From Amaurobius ferox (taxonomy: Eukaryota; Arthropoda; Arachnida; Araneae; Amaurobiidae): a stretch of DNA of 64,000 nt. The notes under the pieces are model-generated. The model made no database searches, was not told where the DNA came from, and saw only the letters and a program-made list of their open reading frames with translations. The stretch lies in assembly GCA_951213105.1 (NCBI GenBank), contig OX578137.1, positions 56,810,236-56,874,235 on the forward strand, given 5' to 3'. Below are positions 43,780-55,915 of this stretch, piece by piece. Within the stretch, counting starts at the first letter, position 1, and the number at the start of each line of letters is the position of its first letter. A program made the position numbers and the translations under genes.

Positions 43780-45120
43780 AAAAGTTATAATTGCTTACAA
43801 ACATGTAAAACCTATTTGTAGAAGATTATATAATTGCAATAGTTTTTGTAAAAGTTTGGTAACACTGCAGAATTGCGTTTGTCATAAACGCCATATTTTT
43901 AAAAATAAATACCATGGTCACATCATTATAGGGAACTCGAATTTATTGAGGGGATCTGATCTACAGAAAGTGTTCGAATTGGGTACAAAATATCGTTTTC
44001 ACGAGATACCGATTTATTAGAAAGTCTATTGAAGATGACATAGATGGATTCGCGCACAAAACTGCCGTGAAATATATAGTTTGCCAACCGAGATTTTTAA
44101 GGAATGGAAGGAAGCTGTAATGGGGGACATCATGAAGAAATATAATGGTGAAAGTGAACAGTGTACATTGCGACACTATGATAGAGATACATTGTAGGCA
44201 TTGCATAAACACTTCGTAATAACTTATGTCGATAAGGTAACCACAAATTATGCGTTTACATGCATAGTTTTATACAACACGTTACTTATTGAGTATTACA
44301 GTGATCGGAATGCATATCTAATATTAAATAAACTAAGATTTGAAATATAAATTTGTATTAAAGTAAAATACAAACAATTAGGTTACAGTGTTACATCCAT
44401 GCGATTCCCATATAACGTTGATTCCAAAACTGCATAAAGATCTTATTAAATTTCGACCCATAACAAATGGGTTCAGAACGTATTTAACTATAGCTAATAA
44501 AATTCTGCTTAAAATCTTAAAGGAAGTAATGGTTAAAATTTAAAATAAAGGTGTATATTTCACTAATAACAGTAACGAAGTCATTAAACAAATTAAAAAT
44601 ATTCTTTAAAGTTTATACTACAAAAACTATGATTTTAGTTATTTATTCAGTAACATTAATATGAACGATTTTTTGAAAAATAAAATGGAGATTTATGATC
44701 AAAACTCCAGAAATCCTGTATTACAAAATGTAATTATAAAAAATTAGTTGGATTGATTCATTTTGAAACTGTACTACACGGTGGTTGTAATTTCTATTAA
44801 ACAACTATATGGTATACCGATGGGAGGAGGATGTTCCTCAATTCTGCCACACATTTATTTAAACAAATACGAAGAAGTAACCCATCTTTTAAATGTATGT
44901 ACATACGATATGTTGACGACATATTAATGGTATGTTGCAGTAAGAAATACATTATGGACTTTGGTTTTTATACAAATGTTTAAAATTATCTGAAACTCCT
45001 TTTAACCAAGATCAGAGTTTAAATTTTCTCCATTTATCTATTTATAATGATAAAAATAGCACAGCCGGTTATTGATTATACGATAAACGTAGGATTTCGG
45101 ATTTGAGGTCAACTATTTTA
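43780..45120 (+). pseudogene. CxC linker and Penelope-type RT, many breaks
   Basis: In order on the plus strand: AYKHVKPICRRLYNCNSF, CVCHKRHIFKNKYHGHIIIG then NSNLLRGSDLQKVFELGTKY (linker, compare the minus copy), IFKEWKEAVMGDIMKKYNGE; then KLHKDLIKFRPITNGFRTY (finger motif FRPI), YDFSYLFSNINMNDFL (motif A region), GIPMGGGCSSILPHIYLNKY (motif B) and MYIRYVDDILMVCC with an intact YVDD (motif C, about 44895-44942), then YDKRRISDL-like sequence about 45078. Each block sits in its own frame. It is a dead relative of the 37-42 kb element. Confidence 0.75.
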
Positions 45121-46476
45121 TATTATGGAATCCAAGACTGCTCAAAAACGTGATGAGAAACATCGTTATTAATCAATTTTAACGTAGCAAACGACTGAAT
45201 AACAATGAGAGTGATCGCTATGTACGCAACCATAGATTTCTGACTGGAACGATCAAGCTGGGATTTCCAAAAAATGTTTTTGTGTGACATCATTTGCGGT
45301 TTCTTTGGCATAACCGTAACTGAATGTTATAATTTGTACTTAGATAACAGTTCAGGTGAACAGCAGATTTACTATCTTTGCGCCATGGCCGACAACGAAT
45401 GTTGCATCTCTGTGGTATTTTCTGGACATTAGAGCTCTGGTAATGAAAGTGGAGCATGCAGTACAATTTGTGGGACCTAGTTTCAACCGTACATAAAGTA
45501 TTTTAATATATTACAGAGGAATGTTATTCAGACTTTATTTATTGCGGTACTATACTTGTTTAATAACGTGTCTCATAGCAGTGAATTGCTTGCTGTTAGT
45601 TTAATTGTTAATTGGCTTGTCCTAGTACAGAACAATTTTTCTGTGTCTATGTTTCCACCAAATGCGAGATAATCATATGATCTTTGATTCACCTTGTATA
45701 TATTGATACTTATGTATTATATTCTCTGGCAAAGTACCGGCTACCGGAAGTGTCGTCGCGACATAAAGCTTGCTTAACGTAGTTTAACATAACTATTTTA
45801 AAATATCTTTGATTAACATAACTAATTTAATATACCTTTTCAATTTTTAAAATCGAATATATGAAGAATCAATGTTTTCGCATAAATTCATCGCGTTGAA
45901 ATTCAATAGGATAATTCAACGTTCACCGATTAAGATAACCGAAAAAAATTCGACATAACTCTTGGTTCATTCAAGAATTATTATGTCCATAGGATACCAG
46001 CCAGACACGCAAACATACATCATTCAAAGAATGGTTAACTCGGATTCAGGGATAGGCAATACATTAAAATCTATCAAATTCCAGGAGCCAGATTGTCGGC
46101 ACTATAACACATTTACCTTTAGATCTATATAGTAACGAAAGTGTAATATTAGTCGTTAATAATAATTTCCCGTAAGTTATCAAAAGTTGTGAAAATAAAA
46201 TGAAAAAAAAAAATACAATGAGAATCCAATAACAAATAGAAGATGCTGCCACTGTAAATAAAACTAAAGCCGTCCAATATAAAAATTGCTTAGACTCTGC
46301 TTTTAACAAATGATCCTTCTGGCTCCTCATCATCTATTATACTTGACACATTGGCGCTGTTGACCTTCCATATTATGTCATTTGTCATCCAAATCCTTTC
46401 CGAAAGAAATTTGTATTAGCAGGTGGTATTTATTTATAAGGCGATAGGAGGCTATTTAAAAGCAAAGTTATTTTTG

Positions 46477-46480
<4 letters not shown>

Positions 46481-46511
<31 letters not shown>
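46481..46511. repeat. (TA)n microsatellite
   Basis: About 15 TA units lie about 95 bases left of the second 45-bp direct repeat. Confidence 0.9.
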
Positions 46512-46512
<1 letters not shown>

Positions 46513-46651
46513 TACAAAAAATCATACTGATATAAAGACAAAAACACCTGAAATCTCATTTATATGGCACAATGCTGCTTAAAAAAGAAGATTGCAATAT
46601 TTAACCACAAAGGAATGAAAAGGAAATTAAAGCAAGGTACCAAAAGATGGC

Positions 46652-46666
46652 CGGGGGTGACCCCCG
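46652..46666. repeat. GC hairpin CGGGGG-TGA-CCCCCG
   Basis: A 6-bp perfect stem with a 3-base loop sits directly after the 45-bp direct repeat, followed by ATCCCTGG. A similar GGGGG/CCCCCG hairpin followed by ACTCCCTG lies at 55645. Confidence 0.6.
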
Positions 46667-48083
46667 ATCCCTGGTTAAGATAAATAACCATTTAAAGCGT
46701 AATACTTTAAAGGCCTAATGGCATTAATTTATAACACCCACCAACATGAGTCAATACCACGATATGCGTAATTAATATGAAATATATATATATAAACAGT
46801 GAAATGTACTCATTATGCAAAAATAGTAACTATTTCATAAATGCTTTTAACGAATGTATACCCTTTCTCAGAATTTCTCATAAGTATTTTTCGAGACATT
46901 AGAAATTTTATTTCCTATGAATTTCTTGCGATATTGCTTGAAACGCTTAAAGAAATACATAATAATTTGATATTCTTATTTTGAACTCGAATAAGCTTAT
47001 TTAAATTGAGTTAAAAGAATACTCCAATTTTTGCTGTGGACTTTGTAAAATTTAAAATTTATAAGTGGTGAGAAAAGTTAGTTATGTGTGTTGGATATGT
47101 CAACATTTTTGTTACATTTAGTTTACTATTACATAAACTACTTGTTATGTTTGTTTTGCAACCTGTCTCAAAATACCAATTAGTTGGAAACATTATCTGA
47201 TTTTAAAGGGAAATTTTTATTTATTATTTTAGTATTAGCTGATCAGTGCTCAGTTGCCATCAGAAATGGAGATTATTTTGTTAAAATATAGTACAAAAAT
47301 ACTTTATAAGTAGAAAAAAATTTAGAAAATATTAATGTAGAAAAATATTTATTTTATTTCGTATGTAATTCTTTGCATATTATAAAAAAGTCCTGCAAAT
47401 TTTTAACATTTCATTGCGATCAGACGGAAAAATGTACAGGTCTGAAATATTTAATTTAAACTAATGCAAACTATTTTTTTCTATTAATTACCTTAGTATG
47501 ATATATATATATTTATTTTTTTAAGTTCAAATACTTTTTAAGCTTAAAAATTTTAAATTGATTAATGACAATAATAAAAATTTAATCAAGTTTTCACGAC
47601 AATACATGTATCCATATTATATGATTTTCTCAAAATGACAATCATCTCTGGACCAGATAATTCAAAAATTGTTTTACATTATACCAATCCTAAAAACATA
47701 TTTAAGCAAAATGCAACCTTTAATACAACAATTCAAGTAAAATATTTCTATATTCCAAATGCAAAAGTTAACTAATGGTTATACATTGTAAATTAGAAAA
47801 GTAAATAATTAGACTGGCTTTAATTATCCATTCATTAACTTTGGTATAATGGAATGAATTAAGTATTGGTGATTTGTTTTCCTATTCCTTACCTTAAGGA
47901 AGCTGGCCATTCTCTGAAGAATTATTCCATTTCTGTCATATTGAAAGTAATCTTAATAGTTATAATAACTTTTAGATGACTTTTAGTTCAATAACATTAT
48001 ATAGATAGTGATGATAGCGTGTTGTATTCCTCCAAACTTCTCTCTCATTTTCACGATAATATTATGGATAATACTTGGGAATT
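46667..48083. other. AT-rich DNA, no feature recognised
   Basis: I see no gene or structured repeat here. Confidence 0.5.
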
Positions 48084-48215
48084 TTACCATATTAGATAAA
48101 ACCACTTATACTATTGTTTTATCTAATATTACCATGTTCGATAAAACAATATGTACTCTATTGGTATCTCAATTATATACTATATTACCATACTATTTTA
48201 AATAATATACCATTT
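48084..48215. repeat. Inverted and tandem TTAGATAAAAC words
   Basis: ATATTAGATAAAAC (from about 48090) and GTTTTATCTAATAT (about 48116) form a 14-bp inverted repeat around a 12-base loop. A third related TTCGATAAAACAATA and repeated TACCAT words follow. Confidence 0.6.
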
Positions 48216-48660
48216 TAGAAACTATATTATCATAAAAAATATCTCAAGTTTCAAGACATGCATTATGAATAGACGGCAAAAGTTTTACATTTAGAATAAC
48301 ACAAACCTATATACGTTTAAAATGAGCTCTTTAATCCTCAGTTAATTAAATATTAATTGATAAATTTTAGCACTACTGGTATAGGCAAGGATTTCATTGG
48401 TTTAGCCGACTTCCGTCTATCTTCTCTATGATTGGCTGCTAGCAGAATCATCACAAATATAGCTAGAGACTGAATTCCAGTAAAACTGAAATACTGATGA
48501 AAATCATTGCTGCAGTTATGTCATACATGTCTTATTGGTAAGTTCTAAATACAATCAGTCACAAATACAAAGTGATTATGAAAAGTAATTGGTCATGATC
48601 TTGATTGTTAGAACGTTTTGTACGTTAACTGTCTGTTTAACTAACAGCTATTCAATATAT
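48216..48660. other. AT-rich spacer
   Basis: No feature recognised. Confidence 0.5.
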
Positions 48661-49568
48661 TACTTTCCTTATATACAATAATATATAAGGAAAGTATTGT
48701 TACGGGGTCGAAATTTCAAATTCGACTTTTCGACGGGAGAGCACGTTTCAAGCATCCCTGATCACGAATCGAACATTTTTGAAGTGATGTCTGTGTGTGT
48801 GTCAGTGAGTCTGTGGAGACGATAACTAACAAACGAATGGACCGATTCGAACGAAATTTGGTACTAAATTACAATCTGTGAATACTGGAAGCCTATTGTT
48901 TTTATACGCAATCGAATGTTCAGAACCCCCTTAAACTTTCGAGTGAAAATTTAAAAAAAATCGTCAAAAAATAAAAACCTCTAATAAAGTTACGCAACTA
49001 GACATTTCTGATGTAATTTTTTCATTAGAAAACGATTGACATAAATTTTAGAACGCTAGCTTGAACCGTTCTGGAGATATTGCACATTTTTAAAAAAAAT
49101 TATCAAAAAATCATATAAAATGAAAAAAAAATATTTCCCATTGAGAAACATGTTCACTTTTGATATGTAATATCATGCGATAAATTTAGTGACATCATTC
49201 TCGTGGATCTAGCTCGTTCCATTCATAAAAAAAGACACTTTGAGTAATACTTTTGTATTTGAATACCAATAGTCATTCATCTGCTGTAAGAATAACTTAT
49301 TTCTCCGTCCATAACGCTTGGCGAGATTTTGGCGATGAATTTGATGGAATATCGCCAACTTGGCGACTTTTTTAAATGTTGATAAAGTAACGAAAAACTC
49401 GCCAAATGGATAAAAATGACGCCAAATCAATGAAAATGACGACTGACGAAAATTCAATATCTTGGAAAGAATATAAATATCTACTATAAAAATCATCTAT
49501 TATTTTAACTGTAAAAGTAGTAAATTCATTGCATTACATAAGGAAAGTCATGTGCTGCCCACATCAGA
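48661..49568 (-). mobile_element. HINE subtype A, complete, minus strand
   Basis: It opens with hairpin TACTTTCCTTATATACAATA ATATATAAGGAAAGTA, then GGGGTCGAAATTTC, CACGTTTCAAGCATCCCTGA, a TG microsatellite, AACCGTTCTGGAGAT and TTGGCGATTTT-like words. It ends GTGCTGCCCACATCAGA at 49568. A on the element strand flanks both ends. The 95-codon ORF 49209-49496 is a by-product that recurs in other copies. Confidence 0.88.
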
Positions 49569-50042
49569 TTTTGTACTTTTGAAATCACGTGGTTTAAGAT
49601 GTGTTTCAGAGAAAATAGCAAGACTTGCATGAAGAAACATAATTTCAAGGTCTTTAAGGAGGTGTTATAATAAGTGAATATGGTTTAATTATAATTGTTA
49701 AAGTATTAGATTTTTTAAATAAAGTGAAACTCTCAGGAGCAAGCAAGGGTAGAGTCATTGATAATATAAATAAAATAGCTCACATACACAAAAAGCTTCA
49801 CAGTTATAATAAATATAGTTTATAATCAAACAATTATTTAAATTTACGCTATTTAGTAAATATCCTCAGAAAATTCTCCATAACGAAATAATTCAAATGC
49901 ATATCATTTGCAATAATCTGGAAAGGGTTTTATTCTCACATTGGAAATCGAACGTGGGTCCTCAATTTTGGAAAGTCCGCGATGTTTGAAACTAAAATAA
50001 TAATGCCTTGAATCTTTAATTTTAATTATTATAATTATTATT

Positions 50043-50076
<34 letters not shown>

Positions 50077-50897
50077 TATTAATTTCTAATTTTTTATGCT
50101 TTGGATTCAGTTATAACAAGTCCACTACATTCTCATCGCCACATATTCTTGTATTCCGAATGCTACTTTTACTACTATTTACTTGGCTGCTTTAATGGAT
50201 AACTTGCGAGAAAATTTTACAATTAAGTCCGAATTTTTAATTAAAATCCAATACTCCCAGATTCTAATTGATTATAACAGAAGGATTCATTCCAGCATTA
50301 CTTCTGCTAATTAAGAATAGAAAACAACAGTTGATAAAATGATCTACTTTTCCATTGAGAAGCAAAGGTCACGCTCCAAATGTAAAAAACCCAAAACGTT
50401 TTACAAACAAATATCTTTGCAACATCCGCAGCAGTTGCTTTCTACACAGTCACGTTTTGATCGCCCCAAAGTGTGCCGGATTCTATATTCTCCGAAGGAA
50501 AAATCTGCTGAGTAATTGAATAATAACTAAATTTTTGACTGCTTATATTCACGAGCACAGATAATTTTAGCCGTCAAACTTGTACGGTATTCAAAAGAGA
50601 TGCCGCCAAGCTTCCTAAGAATGCCAAGAGATAATAAATTAACCGTTCAAGGTCTTAAACTCGCTGCACATTATATAATTATATGGACGCTCGTTATGAT
50701 TAAATAAAATGTATTTAAAGAGATACACTAATCATCTCACTGCTACTTGGAATGAAAATGTATGTATGGATATGTATATTGAATATGTTCATTTTGTACG
50801 TTGTGTGTGTGACAATATAAAGGGCGTTTCACAAAAAGTGAACAGTGGAAAACTTTTTGAATCGTTGGTTGTAGATACATAGTTCCAATTGCAAAAA
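49569..50897. other. AT-rich DNA; (ATT)n microsatellite
   Basis: An (ATT/TTA)n run spans about 50025-50085. Nothing else is recognised. Confidence 0.5.
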
Positions 50898-51720
50898 TCT
50901 GATGTGGGCAACACATGACTTTCCTTATATAATGTAATGAATTTACTACTTTTACAGTGAAAAAATAGGTTTTTCTTATAGTAGATACTAATATTCTTTC
51001 CAAGATATTGAATTTTCGACAATTAGTCGTCATTTTCATTGATTTAGCGCCATTTTATCTATTTCGCGAGATTTTTGTTAATTTGGCAACATTTTAAAAA
51101 GTCGCCAAGTTGGCGATATTCAGCCAAATTCGTCGCCAAAATCTCGCCAAGCGTTATGGACGGGGAAATAAGTTATTCTTACAGCAGATAAATGACTATT
51201 GGCGTTCAAATACAAAAGTATTACTTGAAGTATCTTTTTTCATGAATGGAACGAACTTGATCCACGAGAATGATGTCACCCACTTTATCGCATGGTATTA
51301 CATATAAATGAACATGTTTCTCAATAGGAAATATTTTATTTTTATTTTATATGACTTTTTGAAAATTTTTTTAAAAGATGTACACTATCTCGAGAACGGT
51401 TCATGTTAGCGTTCTAAAATTTATGTCAATCGTTTTCTAATGAAAAATTACATGAGAAATGTCTATTTGCGTAACTTTATTTACGGTCTTGATTTTTTGA
51501 CGATTTTTTCAAAATTTCATTCGAAAATTTAGGGTCTTCTGAGCATTCGATTGCGTATAAAAACAATTGTCTTCCAGTGTTTACGGATTGTGAATTTTGT
51601 ACCAAATTTTGTTCGAATCGGTCCATTCGTTCGTCAATTATCGTCTCCACAGACTCACTGACACACACATACTTTCACACTTTCACACACACACACACAC
51701 ACATCATTTCAAAAACATTA
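50898..51720 (+). mobile_element. HINE subtype A, 3' truncated
   Basis: TCTGATGTGGGCAACACATG head and full body with CTCGAGAACGGTTCATG and AAATTTTGTTCGAATCGGTC; it stops just after the CA microsatellite (51660-51706), losing the terminal hairpin, and is followed closely by repeat C1. Confidence 0.85.
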
Positions 51721-51771
51721 TTTTAAATATTATTAATTAATTAATTTATTAATTAATATATGTAGTATATG

Positions 51772-52241
51772 TGTAGCTCCATGGTCTTAATTTTTAAATA
51801 AAATAAATTATTATAGTATTCTGATGAATGACATGAATGGGAAAATGTTTTGAATGAAATGCTGTTTTTATAAAGGGATCCAATAGTGTTATTTTTTCTA
51901 TGACGTCATTTGAATGAATTTCAGTTGTTTTCGATGAAGTTTTCAAATATAATAAATTATCATAGTATTATGATAGTTTTAAAAATATTTCCGAGGAATG
52001 TATCGCATTTTAGGGATGTTTAAACCAGGCAATTTATAATTCAATGACGTTACTTTAATGAAGTTCACTTTTTTCGATGAATGTTTAAGTTTTCAAATAT
52101 AATAAATTAATGTAGTATTGTGATAAGTTTCAAAATATTACCGAGGAATGTATTGCATTTTAGACATGTTTAAATAAACTTGTATTGAATTTGGAAAGGG
52201 ATTCATAATCAATGCTTTAAACATGATTGATCTTTCTTGTT
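51772..52241 (+). repeat. Repeat C1, copy 2
   Basis: Same sequence as 40378-40862 with about 85-90% similarity by eye, from TGTAGCTCCATGGTCTTAA to CTTTCTTGTT. It is joined directly to C2. Confidence 0.8.
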
Positions 52242-52607
52242 AACACTTTACAACACAGTTGAAATTGTTTATGACTTTGTTCATTCATTCTGTCTGTCTG
52301 TCTGTCCGTTAGCACGATAACTGCCGTAAAAATAGCTTTATCAAAATGAAATTTTAGTATGTTTTTCAAACGGCCTGTGGGACCTATGGGAATATAAATG
52401 AATAATATCACCCAATTAGTTTTTTATTGAACCGGGTTGAAAAAATGAAATACATTGAACCCTATGGGACCTAATTTTTCAAGCATTTTTTAAGCGAATT
52501 TAAAATTCACAAATTGCTTCGAAAATTTTAGGAAATATTCAAATTATTCCATAAAATATATAAAAAAAATTCAGTAAAATATAGTAGGTAGTTTTTTAAA
52601 TAAAAAT
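52242..52607 (+). repeat. Repeat C2, copy 2
   Basis: It follows C1 without spacer (CTTGTT then AACACTTTACAAC). In the 39.5-40.9 kb copy the order of C1 and C2 is reversed and they are about 450 bp apart. It contains a short (CTGT)n run. Confidence 0.8.
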
Positions 52608-52772
52608 TATATAATACAGGGAGAAAAACAAATTCAATTAAATTCTTACTCTCGTTATATCCTCCAGAAAGAAAAAAGAGGTATATTATATAATAAATAT
52701 CTTTCTAAGAGTTTATGTATTTTACATTTGAGTAAGGTTTCACATTTTAAAATAAATATGGTAGATAACAAT

Positions 52773-53182
52773 ATTTCAAATTTTTAAATAAAATAATTCA
52801 TTATAGTATTATGATGAATGAAACGATTATAAAATGTTTATGAATGAAAGTGTTTATGAATAAAGTTCATTTGTTTTCGATGAAGTTTTCAAATATAATA
52901 AATTATTGTAGTGTTATGATAATGTTAAAAATATTACCGAGGAATGTATCGCATTTTAGAGATGTTTAAGCCAGGCAATTTATATTTCAATGCCGTCATT
53001 TGAATGACGTTCATTTTCTTCGAAGAAATTTTCAAATATAATAAATTAATGTAGTATTGTGATAATTTTAAAAATATTATCGAGGAATGTATCGCCTTTT
53101 AGAGACGTTTGTATAAAATTGCATTGAAGTTGGAAAGTGTTTCATAATCAATGCTTTATGCATGATTGATCTTTCTTGTTTA
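52773..53182 (+). repeat. Repeat C1, copy 3
   Basis: Contains ATTACCGAGGAATGTATCGC twice with the same internal unit as the other copies and ends TGATTGATCTTTCTTGTT. Confidence 0.8.
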
Positions 53183-53830
53183 ATGATTAGCGCAAATGTT
53201 TTTACACCCAAAATGCACACAATTTCTCTCATATACACTGTATGACTAATAGTTTTGTACCTGATCGTCCTTGTAACCCAAATAGCAACATAATTAGAGA
53301 GCGAAAACCAACTAAATCTACGGCTGTTTATATGTAGAAACGGAAGAACTATTTTTAATACAAGTTTAAGAATGAATTTGAAATTTACAGAAAATTCTTA
53401 AGCTCTATTCGTCTTTAAAATGATACTAGCGAGTTCTGCCTGCTAGCAGTCACTATAGCAATCGGTTTTTATAGCAATAAGTAGTTAGCTCGTTGCGCGG
53501 GTGCAACAAAAGTGGATCAAAGTTCAGAGTGAGCAGATCGAGTGGGTCCATTGTAGAATAGAAAATACAGTGTGAAAATTTCATCAAAATCGGAGCAAGA
53601 GTCACTAAGATAGATAAAAATGTAAATAAGGAAAAGAGGAGGGTCTCCTCTCTTCCACCATGGTTGTTTCATATTATATAATAACAGACGATGTTTGTGT
53701 GTCGACGTGTGTGTGTAAGGTCTGTAGCGGAAAATGTAAACATCGTATGGCCTTGAAATGTCGTGCACGGATATTTCAGGAACTAAGGCGATGCATTGTT
53801 GTAAAACCGAAATATTAAATTGAGGCTACT
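53183..53830. other. Unclassified repeat-like DNA
   Basis: The words AAATTTCATCAAAATCGGAG (53575) and a TG-rich run (53694-53718) resemble the signature shared by HINE and C2 families, but no ends can be defined. Confidence 0.35.
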
Positions 53831-54400
53831 TAAAGTAAAAGTTACGCCCAGAGAGTTGACATAACAAGATTGTATATCTAGTGACACCGGCAAAATCTAA
53901 ATCGCTCAATTAGAAGGCGAAATAAGAAATTGGGGGGGGGGCTAACCGAACTGAAAGTAACGCCCAGGGAGCTGACACTATAAATATGTATATCCAGTTC
54001 ACATGTACAAATGGTGCCAGGACTATAGCCACCAGCGGAATCAAAATCGCTCAATTAAGAGCCGAGATGTGAAATTAGAGGAGTACTACTTAAAATAAAA
54101 GTTGCGCCCAGGAGATTGATACAAAAGGGATGTATATTGAAATGGTACAAAGACTTTAACTACCAGAAGATTCAAAATCGCTCAATTTAGGAATCGAGAT
54201 GTAAAACAGTGCGGGCTAGTTAAACTGAAAGTTACGCTCAGGGGGGTTTGAATGAAACAATATGCATGGCCAGACGATACACGTATAGATAATGCAGAGA
54301 CTATAGCCACCAGTAGATTCAAAATCGCTTAATTAGGAAGCGAGATGAGAAATTTTAGGACTACCTCAAGTAAAATTTACGCCCAGGGAGTATCGAAGCA
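53831..54400. repeat. Tandem array, five units of 119-147 bp
   Basis: The word AAAGTTACGCCCAGGGAG or a close variant starts units near 53831, 53950, 54090, 54220 and 54367. Each unit continues with GAYTATAGCCACCAG, ATTCAAAATCGCTCAATTAG, GCGAGATGWGAAATT. G runs occur at 53934-53941 and 54458-54470. Confidence 0.85.
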
Positions 54401-55640
54401 ATATTGGTCTTCAATGAAATTAGAAGAAAAATCAGGGGGATTGAGTAGCCGCTGATGAGGGGGGGGGGGGGCAGTGATTTTAAGGAAAACAGCGTCATAT
54501 CAAAGAATCAAGTATCAGGTTGAAAATTGATTTTTAACATTCTTTAACAAGTATTTATAATTTTTTCAATCTTTAATGTTAAATAGCTGAAAAAGTAAGA
54601 CAGCTGAGTAAGTCCAGAGACCCACCCCCTCAGACAACACATTTCTGAACGTGTCACTGAAAATATCACCGGGCATGTCACAAATACAGTTCTCGTGACT
54701 TTTAAACAATTAAGAGGTCAAACGCATTGAAATTCATCACAAACAAAGCTTAGAACTACCCTAAATCAGAAATGATCCCTTTCCGAAGGACAGAACCACC
54801 TTACATCAGAAATGCCCCCACCCCCGTCCGGGCGCTTACGCAGCGAAACAGTTCCATTAAGTAATACGGCTGGGTAGGTCAAAACTAAACTGAATGCCTC
54901 AAACAATGCATGTTTCTACCGGAGACGAAGGACAGAAACCTCCAAAATACCATAAATAACCCCCACTTATTCAATTAAGTAAAAAGCACAAAATATATAT
55001 CGAAACTTTTTTGAATTTCTATCTTCTGTATATAATACTACTAAACTATTTCAGCTTGAACTAAAACTGAAAAAACTAAGTCAATAGGATCAGTAAAATA
55101 AATCAGAATTATATAAATATAGTAATGTATTTCCAAATATTTATTTAAGCATCCAAATTTATAATTTTAAAAAGAGGCGAGAGAGAGAGAACACGCATTT
55201 ATCAAGAAAAATTTGAGGCCAAATTAGCGAAACTTAGCCAATTCGAGTCAGTCGTTCACAGTATTCGTTTCTTCTTTGGCTAAGAGCAGCGGTAACTAGC
55301 GCGGCTCACATCGGATTGGAATATTGCAATGTCTGGTTTTTAACTGGAATTTCTATTGCAGTTATATTAACATACCATTTGTTCTATCAGCCAGAGGCGA
55401 TAACGGCTCTCATTAAAATCCCTCGTATTTCCCTGTAATGCAGTATTTTTCTCTATAGATTTAATATAGTATGAAACTGCCATAAGAGATTTTTTTGAAA
55501 GTCAAAGCTTTAGTGCTGCCATCTAGTGACAATTTTATCACTTATTTCCAATAATTTGACTTTTAGTTGAAATAAATTTCAAATAAGTTCCTTAAAAATT
55601 GTAATTAACCTATATAACTAAAAGAATTTGAAGCGCTTGT
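54401..55640. other. No gene recognised; short imperfect repeats
   Basis: GAAGGACAGAAMCWCC with flanking CATCAGAAATG/CCCC words recurs about three times at 54750-54965. A (GA)n run lies near 55178-55190. GTGCTGCCATCTAGTGACA (55512) is a word I have seen in arthropod repeats, but I cannot place it. Confidence 0.4.
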
Positions 55641-55644
55641 TCAA

Positions 55645-55664
55645 GGGGGTCCGCGCGGCCCCCC
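55645..55664. repeat. GC-rich hairpin in AT-rich DNA
   Basis: GGGGGTCCGCGCGGCCCCCC is nearly self-complementary and followed by GACTCCCTGAATAGCCGC. It is the densest GC segment of this region. Confidence 0.65.
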
Positions 55665-55844
55665 GACTCCCTGAATAGCCGCTCCTGTGATCACCGTTAA
55701 TTCCTCTCCATATCACCTGAAGACCGCTGCTTAGCATCAGTGATTTTTAAGTCTCTACCCATATTCTGGAGCCTCCAGACTCTAAATATTTTGTGTAAAG
55801 ATCTAAAAATTTGTCCTAGTAATAATATCATTATTATTTTGTAT

Positions 55845-55915
55845 AATAGTTATTATACATAATCATTATTATGTATAATAAATATTATACATAATAATAA
55901 TTGTGTATAATAGTA
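55845..55915. repeat. AT palindrome cluster
   Basis: TGTATAATA and TATTATACA alternate several times with ATAATCATTATTATGTATAA between, so the block can fold in several ways. Confidence 0.7.

Larger units (their letters stand above)
43488..46650 (+). mobile_element. Second Naiad-like element, plus strand, decayed
   Basis: A 45-bp direct repeat, CACAAAGGAATGAAAAGGAA to GGTACCAAAAGATGGC, lies at 43488-43532 and 46606-46650 and may be a remnant of pseudo-LTRs. Between them are a CxC linker (about 43780-43920) and RT blocks (44440-45120). No endonuclease is recognisable upstream, so the copy is 5' incomplete or the domain has decayed. The 45.1-46.6 kb part holds no recognised domain; an 89-codon minus ORF there (46064-46333) is unexplained. 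The two Naiad-like copies are head to head with different terminal repeats and so probably belong to different subfamilies. Confidence 0.6.

Noticed and set aside
46064..46333. Membrane protein on the minus strand (89 codons, hydrophobic)
   Set aside because: Hydrophobicity follows from a T-rich coding strand; it crosses an A-run, has no homologue I recognise, and lies within the decayed element.
48661..48696. Intrinsic transcription terminator (hairpin)
   Set aside because: The hairpin is the structured end of a HINE element and recurs at the end of each copy; bacterial-type terminators do not apply.
49209..51307. Recurrent ORFs in the HINE copies as a small conserved protein
   Set aside because: The frames occur in opposite orientations of the same non-coding repeat body and are broken in other copies; nucleotide conservation of the repeat explains them.
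54453..54460. Hammerhead ribozyme core CTGATGAG
   Set aside because: The second conserved core GAAA with matching stems could not be found around the G-run, and it does not lie in a Penelope terminal repeat.
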